Below are positions 1 through 7,288 of a DNA stretch of 43,180 nt, in pieces. This stretch comes from JAWLHA01 sp041690535 (GTDB lineage Bacteria; Pseudomonadota; Gammaproteobacteria; Thiohalomonadales; Thiohalomonadaceae). Under the pieces are notes generated by a model. The model worked only from the letters and a program-made list of their open reading frames with translations, was not told where the DNA came from and made no database searches. Position numbers and translations under genes: made by a program. Location of the stretch: NCBI GenBank assembly GCA_041690535.1, contig JAWLHA010000038.1:1-43180 (forward strand), given 5' to 3'. Positions within the stretch are counted from its first letter, which is position 1; the number at the start of each line of letters is the position of its first letter.

Positions 1-258
1 GCATACTCACCCAAGAGCGACGTAAGTCCTTGAAAGCAGGTCGTCGGCCGCATGGATGGGTGCAAGGACGCACTTATGCCGCGGGAGGGCAGGATGCCCG
101 GAGCGGCTGCGGCCGACGAGCGTACAGGGACGGAAGATGATTGCTCCTGCATAATCTTCACTCCCGACATCCATGTCGGTCGTATTCACAGCGGACCTGC
201 TTTCAAGGACTTACGTCGCTCACAGCACGGCGGTGACGTTAGTATGCGTTCACCCTGC
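1..258. repeat. Inverted-repeat element with nested palindromes (MITE-like or structured RNA)
   Basis: A perfect 28-base inverted repeat pairs 15-42 with 194-221. Between its arms lie further palindromes: a perfect 12-base pair (41-52 with 108-119) enclosing a small hairpin (87-99), a 6-base pair (133-138 with 154-159) and a 7-base hairpin (164-170 with 173-179). The right arm extends to a 68-base unit (191-258) that recurs in opposite orientation at 42953-43020 with few differences. The left arm is shorter and meets the window edge, so the element may continue outside. Short open frames inside it look like by-products of the palindromes. A non-autonomous transposable element is the simplest reading; a folded RNA is possible. 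Confidence 0.7.
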
Positions 259-388
259 GGGGGGGGGAGCCTAACGAAACCTACTCTGAAGACCCCATTG
301 TGTTTTCTTCAGAATATCCTTTACTTCTAATTGAGAGGGGTACTTACGGCAGCAAGAGAGACCTGATCGTCCGCTAAGGAGGTGTGCC
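259..388 (+). promoter_or_regulatory. Leader of the sulfur-globule-like gene, with a strong ribosome binding site
   Basis: This stretch lies between the repeat element and the start codon at 389. It holds a poly-G run (near 259-267), a 7-base inverted repeat CTGAAGA/TCTTCAG (286-292 with 306-312) that could be an operator or a weak hairpin, and a near-perfect Shine-Dalgarno AAGGAGGT about 6 bases before the ATG. The AT-rich segment around 297-330 is a plausible promoter, but no sigma-70 hexamers are convincing. High expression of the downstream gene is inferred from the ribosome binding site only. Confidence 0.35.
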
Positions 389-691
389 ATGAAAACGACA
401 ACGAAAGTTGCAGCAATGGCGGCCGTACTGGGGGCGTTTGCTCTTCCGCAGTCAGCCGATGCGTGGTGGGGCTGGGGCGACGGCTTCGGAGGCTTCGGCT
501 TCGGTGTCAGCGCCGGCGCCCACACCTGGGGCAATTACTGGGATCCGTACTGGGGGTATCCCTACTACGGGCATTGGTACGGTCCCGCCCACTACGGGTA
601 TTACCCACCGTACACCTTGAACCGCTACCCCTACTGGGTGACGCCCACTCCAGATGATCAGACCGCTTCGGCCACGGACAGCGACAACTGA
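389..691 (+). CDS. Secreted Gly/Tyr/Trp-rich protein, sulfur-globule-protein-like
   Basis: A 100-residue protein with a clear Sec signal peptide (residues 1-25, cleavage after ADA). The mature part is very rich in Gly, Tyr, Trp and Pro, with repeats of the kind WGWGDGFGGFGFG followed by YWDPYWGYPYYGHWYG and a short acidic/polar tail. Sulfur globule envelope proteins of purple sulfur bacteria have this size, a signal peptide and this composition, so a structural coat around extracytoplasmic sulfur deposits is the best guess. The match is by composition, not by a catalytic motif; other secreted low-complexity proteins look similar. The very strong ribosome binding site fits an abundant structural protein. 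It appears monocistronic, with a weak hairpin just downstream. Confidence 0.7.
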   Translation: MKTTTKVAAMAAVLGAFALPQSADAWWGWGDGFGGFGFGVSAGAHTWGNYWDPYWGYPYYGHWYGPAHYGYYPPYTLNRYPYWVTPTPDDQTASATDSDN

Positions 692-704
692 GTACACATG
701 GCGA

Positions 705-722
705 GGCCGGTGAATGCCGGCC
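705..722 (+). terminator. Possible hairpin terminator after the sulfur-globule-like gene
   Basis: A 6-base GC-only stem GGCCGG/CCGGCC with a 6-base loop lies 13 bases after the stop codon. It is not followed by a T run, so intrinsic termination is uncertain. Confidence 0.3.
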
Positions 723-875
723 CCGCACCTTCACTCCGGCACTCCCTGCAGAGCAGCTCTGATCCCGATGGGAAAGGCTGGGCAGCCGAGCCGCCAGGCG
801 CGTTTCGCAGCCTGGGTTGCCTAAAAGATGACCTCTGCCAAGATCTCTGCATAGGGGGCAAGGAGGGAACAGGCC

Positions 876-1436
876 ATGATCAAGATCGCAATCATCATCG
901 GCAGCACTCGCCCGGGTCGCAAGGGCGAAGCGGTGGCGCGCTGGGCCTACGAGATGGCCCGGCAGCGTACCGATGCGGAGTTCGAGCTGGTGGACATCAA
1001 GGATTTCAATCTTCCCCTGCTCGATGAGCCCGTTCCTCCATCCGCAGGACAATACAGCCAGCATCACACGAAGGTGTGGGCGGCGAAGATCGCCCAATTC
1101 GATGCCTACCTCTTCGTCACCCCGGAGTACAATCACGGCACCTCCGGGGCCCTGAAGAACGCCATCGATTACCTCTATGCAGAGTGGAACAACAAGGCGG
1201 CCGGCTTCGTGGGCTACGGTGGTGCCGGAGGCACCCGGGCGGTGGAGAGTCTGCGCCTGGTCATGGGAGAGCTGCAGGTGGCCGATGTTCGCGCTCAGGT
1301 GATGCTGTCTCTCGTCAACGACTTTGAGAATTTCACCACCTTTAAGCCCAAACCCTCCCAGGCGGCGTCGCTCAATACCGTGCTCGATCAGCTTATTGCC
1401 TGGGGTGGAGCACTGAAGGGACTGCGGACTGGCTAA
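876..1436 (+). CDS. NADPH-dependent FMN reductase family protein
   Basis: A 186-residue flavodoxin-fold protein of the FMN_red family, the usual length. The N-terminal strand is followed by GSTRPGRKGE (residues 9-18), which binds the FMN phosphate. TPEYNHGTSGALKNAIDYL (82-100) is the hallmark segment that contacts the isoalloxazine ring, and YGGAGGTRAVESLR follows near 114-127. Such enzymes reduce FMN, quinones, azo dyes or metal oxyanions with NAD(P)H in the cytosol; the physiological substrate cannot be read from the sequence. The ATG has a good Shine-Dalgarno (AGGAGGG) about 9 bases upstream. The gene stands alone and converges on the GGDEF/EAL gene that ends at 1487. Confidence 0.9.
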   Translation: MIKIAIIIGSTRPGRKGEAVARWAYEMARQRTDAEFELVDIKDFNLPLLDEPVPPSAGQYSQHHTKVWAAKIAQFDAYLFVTPEYNHGTSGALKNAIDYLYAEWNNKAAGFVGYGGAGGTRAVESLRLVMGELQVADVRAQVMLSLVNDFENFTTFKPKPSQAASLNTVLDQLIAWGGALKGLRTG

Positions 1437-1486
1437 GGCGAGGCCTTGCAAAAGGGGGAAGGTCCCCGAAAGAGCGGGCGGTGGGT

Positions 1487-4400
1487 TCAGCCGCTGTTCA
1501 CCACTCGCCGTTCGCGCCACTGCTCCAGCCACGTCGGGAGTGCTTCGGCGGGCATGGGCCGGGCGATCCCGTAGCCCTGCACCACGTCGCAGCCCAGCAT
1601 CAGCAGCCGCTCGCCCTGCGCCGGCGTCTCCATGCCCTCGGCGATGAGCTGTCGCTGGAAGACGTGGGCCAACTGCACGATGGCTTCCAACAGGGCCAGG
1701 TCGCTCGGGTCTTCCAGCATGTCGCGCACAAAGGTGCGATCAATCTTCAGGATGCGCACCGGAATGCGCTTGAGGTAGGAGAGAGAGGAGTAGCCGGTGC
1801 CGAAATCATCCAGGGAGAAGTCCACGCCCAAGGCAGCACACCGTTTGATGACATCGGTCACATGGGCCAGATTGTCCAGGGCGCTGGACTCCAGGATTTC
1901 CAACTCCAGGCTGTTGCGAGGCAATTCGGGGTAGCGCTGCAGGAGCCCCTGCACCTGATGGATGAAATCCAACTGTTGCAGATGCTGGGCCGGCACGTTG
2001 ACGCTCACCGCCAGCTCCACCCCCTTGCGCCGCCACGTCTCCATCTGCGCCAGAGCCTGGCTCATCACCCATCGGCTCAGCTCCACTTCGAGCGGTTGGC
2101 CCAGCAGGTCATCCAGGAAAGCGCCGGGGGCCAGCACTCCCCGCTCCGGGTGCTGCCAGCGGAGCAGCGCCTCGGCCCCTACCACCTCTCCGGTGCGCAG
2201 GTTCACCTTGGGCTGGTAGTAGAGCACGAACTCGCCGCGCGCCAGGGCCCGCTCGAGACGCCCCAGGCTCTCGTGCTGGTCGCGCAGCTGGCGGTCTCCC
2301 GCGGCATCGAATACGTGGTAGCGGCTCTTGCCCACCAGTTTGGCCTGGTACATGGCCTGGTCAGCCTGTCGCAACAGCTGGTCGGCATCCACCTCTTCAC
2401 CTTGGGGATAGTAGGTGATCCCGACGCTGGCGGTGGTCTCCAGCAGCAGATTGCCGATGCGCACCGGCCGGGAGAGGGCCTGCAAAACGCGTTGGGCCAG
2501 CTGCAGGCACTCGCTCTCTGTCTTGAGGCTCACGAACACAACGGCAAACTCATCGCCGCTCAGCCGCGAAACGGTGTCGCCTGCGCGGCGGATCTCGGCC
2601 AGCCGCTTCGCGAGCGCCAGCAGCATCTGATCGCCCACCTCGCGACCGTAGGTTTCGTTGATGCCCTTGAATTCATCCAAATCCACATACAGCACGCCTA
2701 CCCAGCGCTGTTCGCGGTCGGCGAGCTTCATGGCCTGGTTGAGCCGGTCCAGCAACAACACGCGATTGGGCAGCTCGGTCAGTGCATCGTAGTGGGCCAG
2801 AAAATCCAGCTTTTCCTGATGCTCTTTCATTTCGGTGATGTCGGCGAACAGCCCCACGAAATGCAGCAAGTTGCCGGCCTCGTCCCGCACTGCGCTGATG
2901 GTACTCAGCTGCAGGTAGAGCTCGCCGTTCTTGCGCCGATTCCAGAGCTCCCCGCGCCAGTAGCCTTCGGTTCGCAACTGCTCCCAAAGCAGGCGGTAGA
3001 AGGCCCGGTCGTGGCGACCGGAGCTCAGCAGATTGGGGTTGTGGCCAGCCACTTCGTCCTGGCTATAGCCGGTGATGCGGGTGAACGCTTCGTTGACCAT
3101 CAGGAGGTGGCCCTCTGGATCGGTGATCATGATCCCCTCATGGGCGCTGGTGAACACGCTTGCCGCCAGCTGCAACCGCTCCTCCGCCCGCTTGCGCTCG
3201 CTGATGTCGCGAAACAGGGTCACCGAGCCGACCAGTAACCCCTCCTGATAGAGCGGGCGGCTGGCCAACTCCACCGGGATCAAATGGCCATCGTTACGCT
3301 TGAACACCTCCTCGCCCTCATAGGCCTGGCCGGCGTTGACCCGATGCTGAATGGGACAGTCGGAGGGGGGGGTGTATTCATTGGCGGCGTGGCGGTGGAA
3401 CAGGGCGTGGGCACACTCCCCCAGAGCCTCCTGCGGCCCGTAGCCGAGCAACTGACGGCCGGTGGGGTTGATGAAGGTCAGCCGTCCCTCCCGGTCCTGG
3501 GCGTACAACCCCTCGCCCATGGTATCGGTGATGGCCTGCTGGTAGGCGCGCTCGGCCCGCAGGGCCTCCCGCGAGCTGAGCACCCGACAGAGCAGCACCA
3601 GGATGGCCCCCAGCAGTAGCGAGGCGGCCAGGGTGGCCGTCACGAAATCGCGCTGCAGGACCTGGGCCAAGGGATCCGGCGCATAGGCAAGCACATAGGC
3701 TGCCACTTCGCCGGCGGGATCGGCAATGGGCAGGAGGGTCACCGACCAGGTTGCACCTGCCAGGTCTGCGGAGAAGACCTGGCGTTCGCCGCGATCCATG
3801 ATCGCCCGTACCTCGGGCCTGTTGGCAAGCTGGTCACCGATGGTGCGCGCCTGGTCCGAGGGGGGGATGGGGGAGTCGGGCAGCCGCAGGCCGGTGTCCT
3901 CCAGGAGGTAGTCCGGATGCAGACAGGAGCTCTCATACAGCGCCAGAAAGCCAGGCGGTACCTTGTTCTCCACGGCTTCGCGGCGGAGGATGAGCTGATA
4001 CTCCTGGCTCTCGTCAAGCCGCTGCATGGCCTTCTGGATATGGCGGAAGGGGATACTCATCTCCACACTGCCCAGGAACTCATCCCCCTCGACCAGCGGG
4101 TAGAGGTAGCGAAATCCCGAGAGCGAGCGTCCCGTATCGAAGCCGGACGCCGCCTTGCGGGTGGCGTGCACGTGCCTTACCAGCGGCTGGGTGGCAAGCA
4201 GGTCGTCGCCGTAGTACTCGGGGGAGAAGAAGCGCAGGTAGCTTTCGCCCCGAGCGCTGTGGAAGTGCAGCTGGCGCAGACCGCCGTCGCGCAGGCGTTC
4301 GTAGGTGGGCCAGAGCCGGCGGTAGAGTCGGCCGCGCGCGAGGGCGCGCTCGCGTTCATCTTCAGCCTGCTGTCCATGGCGGAACAGGCGGAGGATCTCC

Positions 4401-4603
4401 GGCCGCGCCACCGCCTCGCTGAAGTAGGCCTGCGAGGCCAGGCCGAAGCTGTTCACCGCGGCCCGGTAGGCGGTGTCGAGAGCGATCCCCTGGCGCTCGT
4501 AATGCATGGCCAGCTTGTCGCGCCAGTCCCCGTACATGAACAGCACCACCAGCGCTTCGGTAAGCAAAAACGCGAACAGCACCAGGCGCCGGTCGATTTT
4601 CAT
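1487..4603 (-). CDS. Membrane sensor with two PAS domains, GGDEF and EAL (c-di-GMP turnover)
   Basis: A 1038-residue protein. A first membrane helix (about 7-24) and a second (about 320-342) bracket a roughly 295-residue periplasmic domain that looks like a double-Cache sensor. PAS domains follow at about 355-470 and 480-592, then GGDEF (about 600-770) and EAL (about 780-1030). The cyclase signature reads SGDEF (682-686), a variant often still active, with an intact inhibitory site RAGD (673-676). The EAL half keeps EALLRW (811-816), DDFGTGYSS (932-940) and IAEGMET (987-993), so phosphodiesterase activity is expected. The start lies 6 bases after the stop of the PhnD-like gene, so both are probably one operon and the binding protein may present ligand to this sensor. 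Ligand and net activity are unknown. Confidence 0.93.
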   Translation of the reverse strand: MKIDRRLVLFAFLLTEALVVLFMYGDWRDKLAMHYERQGIALDTAYRAAVNSFGLASQAYFSEAVARPEILRLFRHGQQAEDERERALARGRLYRRLWPTYERLRDGGLRQLHFHSARGESYLRFFSPEYYGDDLLATQPLVRHVHATRKAASGFDTGRSLSGFRYLYPLVEGDEFLGSVEMSIPFRHIQKAMQRLDESQEYQLILRREAVENKVPPGFLALYESSCLHPDYLLEDTGLRLPDSPIPPSDQARTIGDQLANRPEVRAIMDRGERQVFSADLAGATWSVTLLPIADPAGEVAAYVLAYAPDPLAQVLQRDFVTATLAASLLLGAILVLLCRVLSSREALRAERAYQQAITDTMGEGLYAQDREGRLTFINPTGRQLLGYGPQEALGECAHALFHRHAANEYTPPSDCPIQHRVNAGQAYEGEEVFKRNDGHLIPVELASRPLYQEGLLVGSVTLFRDISERKRAEERLQLAASVFTSAHEGIMITDPEGHLLMVNEAFTRITGYSQDEVAGHNPNLLSSGRHDRAFYRLLWEQLRTEGYWRGELWNRRKNGELYLQLSTISAVRDEAGNLLHFVGLFADITEMKEHQEKLDFLAHYDALTELPNRVLLLDRLNQAMKLADREQRWVGVLYVDLDEFKGINETYGREVGDQMLLALAKRLAEIRRAGDTVSRLSGDEFAVVFVSLKTESECLQLAQRVLQALSRPVRIGNLLLETTASVGITYYPQGEEVDADQLLRQADQAMYQAKLVGKSRYHVFDAAGDRQLRDQHESLGRLERALARGEFVLYYQPKVNLRTGEVVGAEALLRWQHPERGVLAPGAFLDDLLGQPLEVELSRWVMSQALAQMETWRRKGVELAVSVNVPAQHLQQLDFIHQVQGLLQRYPELPRNSLELEILESSALDNLAHVTDVIKRCAALGVDFSLDDFGTGYSSLSYLKRIPVRILKIDRTFVRDMLEDPSDLALLEAIVQLAHVFQRQLIAEGMETPAQGERLLMLGCDVVQGYGIARPMPAEALPTWLEQWRERRVVNSG

Positions 4604-4609
4604 CCCCGT

Positions 4610-5491
4610 TTATCCACCACCTTGCCGTGGCCGGGGTACGGGCACGGGGATCTGCACCCCTCGGCGCAGTCGCCGGACCGGCTCGTAATCCGCATCCTCC
4701 ACCGCTTGCGCGCCGTGGCGCAGGCTCTCGCCCCACGCCCGCACCAGGCGGGCATCCTCCGGGTTATCCCTGGGCTGTACCGCCACCAACGCCTCCGTGA
4801 GGCGGGTGCGCAACTCGGGGGGGACTGTAGTGGTGTTGGCCACCAGGGCGAAGGCCGGCAGGGGCTCGGTCTCGCTTATCTGCACCAGCCCCAGATGGGT
4901 GTAGTGGCGGGCGATGGTGGTCTTGAGGCCGCCGGCCCGGAACTCTCCCCGCACCACCGCCAGGGCCACCTCGTCGTGCCGGCCCAGATAGCGATAGCGC
5001 GCCTGCTCCAGGCTCACGCCGGCGTGGCGCAGCAGGCTTTCGGTGGCCAGATAGCCGCAAGTGGAGAGGGGTTGCGTGAGGGCCAGCGCCTGGCCGGCCA
5101 GCTCGCGCAGCGGCTGGCGGTCATCGGCAAACATGACCACGCTGCATGTGTACTTCGCCTCGCCGTCAGGCTCACGAAACACAACCAGCGGGCTGACTGC
5201 CGGGAACTGATCACGGAGTTCCACGTAAGGCAGTGGCCCCAGGTAGGCCAGATCCAGCTCACCAGCGGCGAAGTTGTGGAGGATCTCGCTGTAGCTGGTG
5301 TTGTAATCGATGGTGAAGGTGACACCCAAACGCTCTTCCAGATACTCGAGCATGGGCTTGACCTCGCGTACCACGGTCTCCGGATCCTGCATGGGCAACG
5401 GCGCGAAGCGCAGCGTCTGGGCAAGCAGTGGGTTGGAGGCCAGCAGCGCGCAGAGGACGGGCAGCAAGGCACACCACCTCATCGCGTTCAT
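4610..5491 (-). CDS. PhnD-type periplasmic substrate-binding protein
   Basis: A 293-residue phosphate/phosphite/phosphonate-type binding protein. The chosen ATG at 5491 gives a signal peptide (about 1-25, cleavage before QTLRFA); the open frame extends upstream to 5602 but that part has no secretory character. A second ATG at 5482 is equally possible, as neither has a clear Shine-Dalgarno. Family features include an N-terminal strand, EVKPMLEYLEERLGV, and GELDLAYLGPLPYVELR in the ligand-binding hinge region. No transporter permease or ATPase is adjacent. The next gene, 6 bases downstream, is a membrane GGDEF/EAL sensor, so the protein more likely senses than imports. Family members bind varied oxyanions or small molecules, so phosphonate binding should not be assumed. 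Confidence 0.87.
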   Translation of the reverse strand: MNAMRWCALLPVLCALLASNPLLAQTLRFAPLPMQDPETVVREVKPMLEYLEERLGVTFTIDYNTSYSEILHNFAAGELDLAYLGPLPYVELRDQFPAVSPLVVFREPDGEAKYTCSVVMFADDRQPLRELAGQALALTQPLSTCGYLATESLLRHAGVSLEQARYRYLGRHDEVALAVVRGEFRAGGLKTTIARHYTHLGLVQISETEPLPAFALVANTTTVPPELRTRLTEALVAVQPRDNPEDARLVRAWGESLRHGAQAVEDADYEPVRRLRRGVQIPVPVPRPRQGGG

Positions 5492-5660
5492 GGCGATAGG
5501 GTACCACCCCGAGGCGGCGGAAACAGCCGTCGGGCTCCGAAATACTCGCCATCTGCGCCGCCCAGCCCCCACTGGGCATTCCGCGCCGCCGCCGGCGCGC
5601 ACTCCATTTCAGCGGGATGCAGTGCCGAGGCACGGAGCCACAAGAATCCACGTCTGAACC

Positions 5661-5703
5661 GCAGGGTCGACGCCTACTAACCCAAGGACTTACATCGCGC
5701 CAC
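5661..5703. repeat. Fragment of the 68-base end repeat
   Basis: Two pieces related to the repeat at 191-258 and 42953-43020 sit together between the divergent PhnD-like and antitoxin genes. GCAGGGT followed by a degenerate GACGCCTACTAAC (5661-5680) matches the start of the unit, and AAGGACTTACATCGC (5684-5698) matches its core in the opposite orientation. The rest of 5492-5791 shows no gene; it must hold the promoters of both divergent units, but I cannot place them. Confidence 0.5.
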
Positions 5704-5791
5704 GACCGTCTGTTGAGTCCTATGAATCTGTTGCTTTTGCCGCGTTTAATTCCTATTGTAGGCATTAGCCGCATATCGAGAGGGCCAGACC

Positions 5792-6145
5792 ATGGCAAAT
5801 CCCGTGCCAAGGGATGACAGGAAGGCGATCCTGACCAAGTCCCTGCTGAATGCAGGGCAGTCACTCGGGCTGGATCAAGTGAGTCTCGGCAAGGTGATCG
5901 GGATGGAGCGCTCCGTGTTTCGCCGCGGTATCCACCCTGAAGGCAAAGGAGGGGAGCTCGCATTGCTCCTGATTCGCTGTTATCGCAGCCTCTTTGCGCT
6001 GATGGGCGGCGATCCGGAACAGATGCGTCACTGGATGACCACCTACAATCTCCACACCGGTGGGATCCCGGCACAGCAGGTGCAGACTGTGGAGGGGCTG
6101 GTGCACGTGGTTTCCTACCTCGATGCGATCCGCGGCAAGGTCTGA
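5792..6145 (+). CDS. MbcA/ParS/Xre-type antitoxin (DUF2384-like)
   Basis: A 117-residue protein with the layout of RES-toxin antitoxins. The N-terminal helical part resembles a degenerate helix-turn-helix (about residues 25-55, around LDQVSLGKVIGMERSVFRR). The C-terminal toxin-binding region carries the DUF2384-type pattern of a long helix LALLLIRCYRSLFALMGGD, a tryptophan (HWM) and a downstream helix ending VEGLVHVVSYLDAIRG. It is expected to neutralise the RES toxin encoded 7 bases downstream and to repress the operon. The Shine-Dalgarno is weak (AGAGGG about 7 bases upstream). The gene order antitoxin-toxin is the usual one. Confidence 0.85.
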   Translation: MANPVPRDDRKAILTKSLLNAGQSLGLDQVSLGKVIGMERSVFRRGIHPEGKGGELALLLIRCYRSLFALMGGDPEQMRHWMTTYNLHTGGIPAQQVQTVEGLVHVVSYLDAIRGKV

Positions 6146-6152
6146 ACACCCC

Positions 6153-6905
6153 GTGTCGGAACTCTGGAAAGCGTGTCGCCTGGAGGAGGCCGCTCGCCCC
6201 ATTGGCGGGGTGCTGTTTCGCATGGTGGAGAGCCAGGAGCAGGTCGCCACCAATGAGTTGGTGGACTCGCTCGAAGAGCAGAGCCTTCTGGAGGAGATGT
6301 TGGAGGCGGTCAAACCGCCCGTCCGTTCGGGCAGCGAGCGACTGCACTACCTGCTCATGACGCCGTTTCGATATCCGCCGCTGAAACACGGTTCACGCTA
6401 TGGCAGCCGTTACGAGCCGTCTCTTTTCTACGGATCGCTCTCCGCGAACACCGCCTTGGCGGAGTGCGCATACTACCGCCTGTTGTTCTGGCACGGCATG
6501 GCCACGCCCCCGCCCAAACGGATCCAGACCCGGCATACCCTGTTCCAGGCACCATACGCCGCGCAGCGCGGGATTCAACTCCAGCACGCCCCCTGCGATG
6601 AGCACCTTGCCACACTCACCCACCCGGCGGAGTACGGTCAGACCCAGGCCCTTGGTTCTGCAATGCGCGAAGCCGGCATCGAAGCCTTCGAATTTCCCTC
6701 GGCACGGGATCCGGAAAGCGGCGACAATGTCGCCCTGTTAGGCCCTTCGAGCCTCGCTTCAAAACGCCCGACCTTCATGGAGGAGTGGTGGTGCCAAGTC
6801 AACGGAGAGAGTGTGACATTCCTTAACGCCGCCACCCACCGCGCGACGGTATTCCAGGCCGAGCATTTCTTCGTGGAGGGGCACCTTCCCCAACCGGCTT
6901 TTTAG
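6153..6905 (+). CDS. RES-domain toxin, NAD+ phosphorylase family
   Basis: A 250-residue RES-family protein. These toxins degrade NAD+ by phosphorolysis in the cytosol and arrest growth. Conserved features are an N-terminal arginine in LFRMVE (R23), the block MTPFRYPPLKHGSRYGSRYE with its arginines and tyrosines (about 69-88), LFYGSLSANTALAECAYYR with the conserved glutamate (E104), and a C-terminal strand region. I chose GTG at 6153, 7 bases after the antitoxin stop, because homology starts soon after it. An ATG at 6123 overlapping the antitoxin is possible, while the longer frame from 6060 reads through antitoxin sequence and is unlikely. The pair forms a type II toxin-antitoxin module. Confidence 0.88.
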   Translation: MSELWKACRLEEAARPIGGVLFRMVESQEQVATNELVDSLEEQSLLEEMLEAVKPPVRSGSERLHYLLMTPFRYPPLKHGSRYGSRYEPSLFYGSLSANTALAECAYYRLLFWHGMATPPPKRIQTRHTLFQAPYAAQRGIQLQHAPCDEHLATLTHPAEYGQTQALGSAMREAGIEAFEFPSARDPESGDNVALLGPSSLASKRPTFMEEWWCQVNGESVTFLNAATHRATVFQAEHFFVEGHLPQPAF

Positions 6906-7288
6906 GAAAACACACTGCCATCGTCCCGGTGAGAAGCAGCGCGCCCGACCTGCTGGACAGGGTCCATCCAGTTGTGACAACTTACCGGTGACGACATCTT
7001 GGTTGGGTCGTGCTGCACCGCCTTGTCAGGAGTGTGGTTCTCCAAAGAGGGACTGACTGCAAACCGCGTCGTTCGTGTGGATATATCCTGCGAAGCTCCG
7101 GAATGGATTGAAGGGGCTTGGGGGGAAGTCTTCGTAGGACACGAAACACGCGCGCTGCTGAAGGCGTGCAAGGGTGGCGTCAGGATGGGGGCGAGGCTCG
7201 CTCCATGGGACGCCAGTTACAACCCCCGGGCATTCGTCATTGCGGGTCCCGGGCCGACCAGGCTTGTGCCGTTAATCAGTTTTGTCCC
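6906..7288. other. Intergenic region without a recognisable gene
   Basis: These 383 bases separate the toxin from the histidine kinase. A 102-codon open frame starting with TTG at 6999 and running to 7307 has no ribosome binding site or recognisable domain, and its end overlaps the kinase start. I see no strong hairpin or repeat. A promoter for the kinase should lie here but is not identifiable by eye. Confidence 0.4.

Noticed and set aside
1..258. Retron or CRISPR-like structure at the left edge
   Set aside because: There is no reverse transcriptase or cas gene in the window and no regular spacer pattern; the repeats are inverted arms, not an array.
507..1532. 341-codon minus-strand frame opposite the FMN reductase
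   Set aside because: No domain or start signal, low-complexity composition, and it fully overlaps two supported plus-strand genes.
1481..3238. 585-codon plus-strand open frame opposite the GGDEF/EAL gene
   Set aside because: It is the antisense shadow of a well-supported multi-domain gene; long open antisense frames are expected at this GC content. The same holds for 3917-5680, 7304-8974, 9664-12003, 12160-13701, 14739-15746, 21461-23002, 29067-31232 and 30622-32163.
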